A DNA stretch of 64,000 nt from Litoreibacter ponti. Its GTDB lineage: Bacteria; Pseudomonadota; Alphaproteobacteria; Rhodobacterales; Rhodobacteraceae. The notes beneath the pieces were generated by a model. It was not told where the DNA came from. It was given only the letters and a program-made list of their open reading frames with translations, and searched no databases. The stretch lies in NCBI RefSeq assembly GCF_003054285.1, contig NZ_QBKS01000001.1, positions 2,108,001 to 2,172,000 on the forward strand. Reading direction: 5' to 3'. Positions within the stretch are counted from its first letter, which is position 1; each line of letters starts with the position of its first letter. Both the position numbers and the translations under genes were made by a program. Shown here piece after piece: positions 60,091 to 64,000 of the stretch.

Positions 60091-61931
60091 TACGTCTTTC
60101 TCTTTTTATTCTTGTAGTTCTGACACGCATTGGAAACGCAAATCCGGCAATCGTTAAGTCTGGAGAGCATGAGACTTTTAGCCGATTGGTCATCTATTCC
60201 GGTGCAAACACCTCTTGGTCAGAAAGCCGCGACGGAACGACATTTAGGGTCACTCTCGAGGATTTCTCGGAAGGTTTTGACCTAGATGAGGTCTTTGAGC
60301 TCATTCCCCGCACACGTATTGCGGAAATTGATGCCACGGATGGCGAATTGGTCATTAGACTTGGATGTGACTGTACAACGTCAATCGAACCCATCGAGCG
60401 CGTTGGTCTGTTGATCGACATTCAGGATCCGCCGCCCGAGCCCGAGTTCCCGTTGCAAGCCGCACAGGATGAGCGCAGTCCTGACCCGATGCCGCGCACT
60501 TTGGAGACTGGAACCGGCACGCTTCTTCGCCCCGAGGCGTCCGAATACATCCGAAAATTCAGAAGTGATCTCGCCAGAAGCGTGACGGAAGCTGCCAACA
60601 GACAGCTTCTTGATCCGGTTGTTTCACCGATGTCGGCCAATAGCTCCGAGCTTGGCTTGGAAGTTTTTGGCTCGGACCGGATCCGCGCGAGTTCTGCAAT
60701 CGAAAGAGCGGCGGGAGCTAATCCAAACGTTGAAAAAGAACAGATCGGAATCTGCCCTGATGAAAACCTCGTCGCGATTGAAGAATGGACGAATGGCTCT
60801 TCTTTTTCTCAACAGATCTCCGAAATTCGACGGCAATTTCTTGATGAACCCGGTTTTGTGAAAGAAGACGAGGCGATGGCCCTCACGCGCTTGTACCTCG
60901 CATTTGCGATGACCGCGGAGGCGCGCCAAACCGTCGTGACCTTCGAACTGGAAGGTGACGGTGCCGCGTTCGCAGAAAGAATTTCACACATAATCGATGG
61001 TTCTACCGGAAATCATGAGAACGTCTTCGGAAAAGATTGCCGTGGACCATCTTCAATTTGGAGCGCCCTGTCCGAAGATAACGACAGGGCAAATCGCCTG
61101 TCTCTCGAACAATCAAAGGAGATTTCCCGCGCGTTCTTCAACATACCAAGGGAGGTTCAGCGTATCATCGGTCCTCGCCTGATATCTCGCTTAAATCAAG
61201 CTGGGCATCAGACATCTGCAGATATTGTGAAGGGCACAATTGCTAATCCCTTTGCCGTTGACGGAGATGAACCGGTTTCACAGGCCCGACTCCTGCTAGC
61301 AGATCAGGATGAAATGATGCAGCTGCTCGCACGAAAGGACGAACGCTCCCCCGAGATAATGGTCCAGATTCTGCAAGAGAGCTGGGATCGAAGAGTACCA
61401 CTTGCAGATGAGACGTTTTCTGTGATCCAGAGCTTTGCTTTTGAGCTTCGAAACTCGGATAAGTCTGAAGAAATCCGTGCTGGGCTCATTAGAAACCTGG
61501 TGTTGCGAGAGCGAGTTATTGAAGCACTGGATATGGTCGCCGAGCTGGTTGAAACAGACGCTTTTCAGGAACTGGTCGCGGAAATAGCCGATAAAACCAT
61601 CGCGCTCGAAGATGACGCAAAGTTTGCGAAGGCCTCGCTCCGCCTTTCTGAGCAACCGTTTCTGAATGCACTAGAGGTCTCCCAAAAATCTAAGGTGTCA
61701 TCCCGTCTCGCAGGCCTGGATCTTCCAGAACTGGCAAGGACCTATTCGCCCGGAGATATTGAGAAACCATCAAACACGATATCGACTTCAGAAAACGCAA
61801 AAGCACCTAATCCTGACGCACCTCTCCAAGTGACGGCATCGCTCGAAACTGCGCGCGAGAGCTTGAGAAGGGTGTCTGCGTCACGAGGCGCGATTGAAGC
61901 GATGCTGCAAGGCGCTGGTGAAATCGAATAG
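60087..61931 (+). CDS. Large exported flagellar-cluster protein, possibly MotC-like
   Basis: The 614-residue protein starts with a short signal peptide (MIRLSLFILVVLTRIGNANP). Mature residues about 25-115 form a small beta-rich domain (HETFSRLVIYSGANTSWSES, ending VGLLIDIQD), then a Pro-rich linker and a long all-helical region to the end. No OmpA/MotB peptidoglycan-binding motif is present. It overlaps motA by four bases and is more AT-rich than the left arm. With MotE upstream it is a candidate MotC-type periplasmic stator partner, inferred from order, export and helical content. I do not recognise a named family. Confidence 0.7.
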   Translation: MIRLSLFILVVLTRIGNANPAIVKSGEHETFSRLVIYSGANTSWSESRDGTTFRVTLEDFSEGFDLDEVFELIPRTRIAEIDATDGELVIRLGCDCTTSIEPIERVGLLIDIQDPPPEPEFPLQAAQDERSPDPMPRTLETGTGTLLRPEASEYIRKFRSDLARSVTEAANRQLLDPVVSPMSANSSELGLEVFGSDRIRASSAIERAAGANPNVEKEQIGICPDENLVAIEEWTNGSSFSQQISEIRRQFLDEPGFVKEDEAMALTRLYLAFAMTAEARQTVVTFELEGDGAAFAERISHIIDGSTGNHENVFGKDCRGPSSIWSALSEDNDRANRLSLEQSKEISRAFFNIPREVQRIIGPRLISRLNQAGHQTSADIVKGTIANPFAVDGDEPVSQARLLLADQDEMMQLLARKDERSPEIMVQILQESWDRRVPLADETFSVIQSFAFELRNSDKSEEIRAGLIRNLVLRERVIEALDMVAELVETDAFQELVAEIADKTIALEDDAKFAKASLRLSEQPFLNALEVSQKSKVSSRLAGLDLPELARTYSPGDIEKPSNTISTSENAKAPNPDAPLQVTASLETARESLRRVSASRGAIEAMLQGAGEIE

Positions 61932-61942
61932 ACCCCAGGCGA

Positions 61943-61957
61943 TTAACCGGTTCTTAC
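61943..61957. promoter_or_regulatory. CtrA-like box upstream of flhA
   Basis: TTAA (61943-61946), seven bases, then TTAC (61954-61957), one mismatch from the CtrA consensus. It lies in the 77-base spacer before the flhA start at 62009, so flhA may have its own promoter as well as reading through from motA. Confidence 0.4.
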
Positions 61958-62008
61958 ATTTTTATCCAATAGAGTCTCAAAGCATGCAGGATTTTGGGCT
62001 CAGGATTA

Positions 62009-64000
62009 ATGCCGTCACTCACACTTAGGACAGTTTTTCAGCCAACTGTCATACTCGCTATCGCTCTCATGGCGGTCATCATCATGATGATTTTGCCAAT
62101 GCCTGCTTGGGTCTTGGATTTGGGTCTCGCAGCGTCATTCGGCATTGCGATTCTCATGTTCACAACCACTCTTTTTCTCGAGCGTCCGCTCGATTTTTCC
62201 GCTTTCCCAACGATCCTGCTGGCGTCCCTGATGCTACGGCTGTCGCTTAACGTTTCATCAACGAAATTGATCATCGGGCAAGGTCATACTGGAACCGATG
62301 CTGCAGGCGATGTGATCGAGGGCTTCGCGAGCTTTGTGATGGGCGGCAGCGTATATCTCGGGCTTGTCGTTTTCTGCGTTCTGCTGATCGTCAACTTCAT
62401 CGTGATCACCAAAGGCGCGACGCGTATGGCCGAAGTTGGCGCGCGGTTTGCTTTGGACGGAATGCCAGGCAAGCAGTTGGCGATCGACAGCGACATGTCC
62501 GCCGGCGCGATCGATCACAACGAAGCCAAGCTAAGACGAGAGCGAGAGCAGGCGGAAACCACATTTTTCGGCTCACTTGATGGCGCATCCAAATTCGTGA
62601 AGGGAGATGCCATTGCAGGGCTTTTGATCACGCTTCTCAACCTAATCATGGGCCTGATCATCGGGATCGCGGCCCATGACATGCCGGCAGGACAGGCGTT
62701 TGAGACCTACGCGATCCTCACTGTTGGCGATGGCTTGGTCACACAGATACCCGCAGTCATTATCTCTATTGCGACGGCGTTACTGTTGGCGCGCGGTGGC
62801 ACAAGCGGTGCGACCGACATCGCGATGGTTCAGCAAATCGGCGAGCATCCTTCGGCTATAGCGACTGTCGGCATCCTGATGGCGCTATTCGCGCTGGTAC
62901 CCGGGCTGCCCTTCGCCCCCTTCATGATAGGTGCAGTGGCTTTGTTGGCTTGTTCGGCACACTTCCGGCGAAAAAAGGCCGCGGAAACTGTGAAGTCGAC
63001 CCCGATCGCTGTGGAGAAAGTTCCGGAAAAATCGATGGGCGATCTGCTTGACCTCGATGAGATTCACATCGAGTTTTCACCCGACCTTGTGATGATGGCG
63101 CTCGATCCCGCGACCGGGCTGGAGGTCCGCATCACGAACATGCGCCGCCATGTGGCGACATCATTTGGGTTGGTCCTGCCTGAAATACGGCTCACCGACG
63201 ATGCATCACTTCCAAGCGGAACCTACCGAATAAAAATTCATGGCGTCGTAAAGGCGGAAGACGTTTTGCACCCGGACTCGGTTCTGGCGCTGCTACCGGC
63301 TGACGCCCCGGTCGATTTGCCCGGAAACTCAGTCAAAGAACCGGTCTACGGGGCGCCCGCGAAATGGATGTCAAAGAAATACAAGGAAGATGCCGCGCTT
63401 GCGGGATGTACGGTAGTGACACCGCCCGAAATATTGGCCACCCACCTGCTTGAGACGATCAAGGCGAGTTTCTCTGATCTCTTGAGTCTCAGGGGGCTGC
63501 GACGCATCCTGGATGAATTTACAAACCTGTCGGACCAAAATCGCAACAAGGCCAACAAGCAGCTTCTCGATGAAATGATCCCGGAAAAAGTCAGTCTGGA
63601 AACGCTGCTTCAAGTCTTGCGCCTTCTCTTGGAAGAGCAAGTTTCAATTAGGAACCTTCCGGTCATTCTTGAAGCGATTTCTGAAGGGCGCTCAACCTAT
63701 TCGACAGCGGAAGGGTTGTGCGAGCACGTCCGACAACGACTTGGGGCGCAGCTGACCTCCGAGTTCAAGCGCGAGGATGGCTCTCTTCCACTGCTCCAAC
63801 TTGCACCGGATTGGGAAGACCTGTTCTCGGAATACCAGGTGGCTGAGGCGCAGGTCTCTGACGTGGCGCTTCCCCCTGAGCACTATTCGAGATTGTCCGA
63901 AAACCTGTCGAATAAGTTCGAGCAACTTAGCGAAAGCGGAATCTTGCCTGGGCTCGTCACCACGGTACGTCGCCGCCGATTTCTTCGCTTATTGCTCGCA
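62009..64000 (+). CDS. flhA: Flagellar export protein FlhA (3' end beyond window)
   Basis: The frame is open to the window edge, giving 664 codons of about 700 expected. The N-terminal half has eight membrane helices with the FHIPEP-family blocks LDFSAFPTILLASLMLRLSL and FVVITKGATRMAEVGARFALDGMP (split here: VITKGATRMAEVGARF, then ALDGMPGKQLAIDSDMSAGA). The cytoplasmic half includes EIHIEFSPDLVMMALDPATG, PPEILATHLLETIKA and VSIRNLPVILEAISEG. FlhA forms the nonameric ring of the export gate with FliPQR and FlhB. AGGA precedes the ATG. Confidence 0.96.
   Translation, partial: MPSLTLRTVFQPTVILAIALMAVIIMMILPMPAWVLDLGLAASFGIAILMFTTTLFLERPLDFSAFPTILLASLMLRLSLNVSSTKLIIGQGHTGTDAAGDVIEGFASFVMGGSVYLGLVVFCVLLIVNFIVITKGATRMAEVGARFALDGMPGKQLAIDSDMSAGAIDHNEAKLRREREQAETTFFGSLDGASKFVKGDAIAGLLITLLNLIMGLIIGIAAHDMPAGQAFETYAILTVGDGLVTQIPAVIISIATALLLARGGTSGATDIAMVQQIGEHPSAIATVGILMALFALVPGLPFAPFMIGAVALLACSAHFRRKKAAETVKSTPIAVEKVPEKSMGDLLDLDEIHIEFSPDLVMMALDPATGLEVRITNMRRHVATSFGLVLPEIRLTDDASLPSGTYRIKIHGVVKAEDVLHPDSVLALLPADAPVDLPGNSVKEPVYGAPAKWMSKKYKEDAALAGCTVVTPPEILATHLLETIKASFSDLLSLRGLRRILDEFTNLSDQNRNKANKQLLDEMIPEKVSLETLLQVLRLLLEEQVSIRNLPVILEAISEGRSTYSTAEGLCEHVRQRLGAQLTSEFKREDGSLPLLQLAPDWEDLFSEYQVAEAQVSDVALPPEHYSRLSENLSNKFEQLSESGILPGLVTTVRRRRFLRLLLA

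Noticed and set aside
60087..61931. MotB identity for the protein after motA
   Set aside because: It has a cleavable-type signal and is 614 residues long, with no plug region, no membrane-Asp motif and no OmpA peptidoglycan-binding domain.
1..64000. CRISPR arrays, prophage, insertion sequences, rRNA or tRNA genes
   Set aside because: No regularly spaced repeats, transposase or integrase motifs or structural-RNA signatures were seen on either strand.

Overview
The window is GC-rich and gene-dense, with many stop/start overlaps (ATGA, GTGA, TGATG). Its gene content fits a marine or soil Rhodobacterales (Rhodobacteraceae/Roseobacter-like) alphaproteobacterium. The clues are a fused CbiG-CobJ, a CbtB/CbtA pair under a B12 riboswitch, a small HvrA-type H-NS protein, a DUF6468/MotE-type stator locus and CtrA-like TTAA-N7-TTAN boxes at flagellar genes. 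The taxonomic call is an inference from gene content; no rRNA or tRNA gene lies in the window.

Region 1 (about 1-26,500) is dominated by cobalamin biosynthesis. A minus-strand operon runs DUF6732 protein > cbiX > cobH > cobL > cobI > cbiG-cobJ > cobM. Interleaved with it are a LysR regulator, a glutathionyl-hydroquinone-reductase-like GST and a degenerate response-regulator receiver. On the plus strand follow a DUF1636 protein, cobC and cobD, then a lytic transglycosylase, an H-NS-like protein and, convergent, smc. A clear cobalamin riboswitch at 17,441-17,627 precedes cbtB-cbtA-cobW-GNAT-cobN, and cobO follows. The set mixes late-cobalt (aerobic) genes (CobN, CobO, CobL, CobH) with genes usually linked to early cobalt insertion (CbiX, full-length CbiG). 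cobA, cobG/cobZ, cobF, cobK, cobB, cobQ, cobS/T, cobP and cobV are not here.

Region 2 (about 24,800-53,900) is mixed housekeeping and accessory metabolism. It holds a TPP enzyme, an FMN reductase, a TSUP permease, a VOC protein, a MaoC-like dehydratase, a divergent split MnmC (FAD oxidase and MnmD), a DMT permease, a COG4315 secreted protein facing an ECF sigma/anti-sigma pair, soluble lytic transglycosylases and dapA-lysE. It continues with smpB, an AT-rich orphan gene, sseA with an aromatic aminotransferase, a queuosine-precursor transporter, a tiny ORF/RNA with a near-perfect Shine-Dalgarno, an ADP-ribosylglycohydrolase with RidA, a DEAD-box helicase and arfB. It ends with a class III PLP enzyme with an APH-type kinase, pncB-pncA, trhO and an FAD oxidoreductase. 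Translation quality control (smpB, arfB) and wobble-uridine modification (mnmD, trhO) recur.

Region 3 (about 53,900-64,000) is a flagellar cluster with two divergent arms from a CtrA-box-containing 57.65-57.72 kb spacer. The left arm is fliF-fliH-fliN-fliP-unknown. The right arm is fliL-DUF6468-motE-motA-614-residue exported protein-flhA, and flhA runs off the window end. No MotB is present. The 614-residue protein sits where a MotC-like stator partner might be expected.
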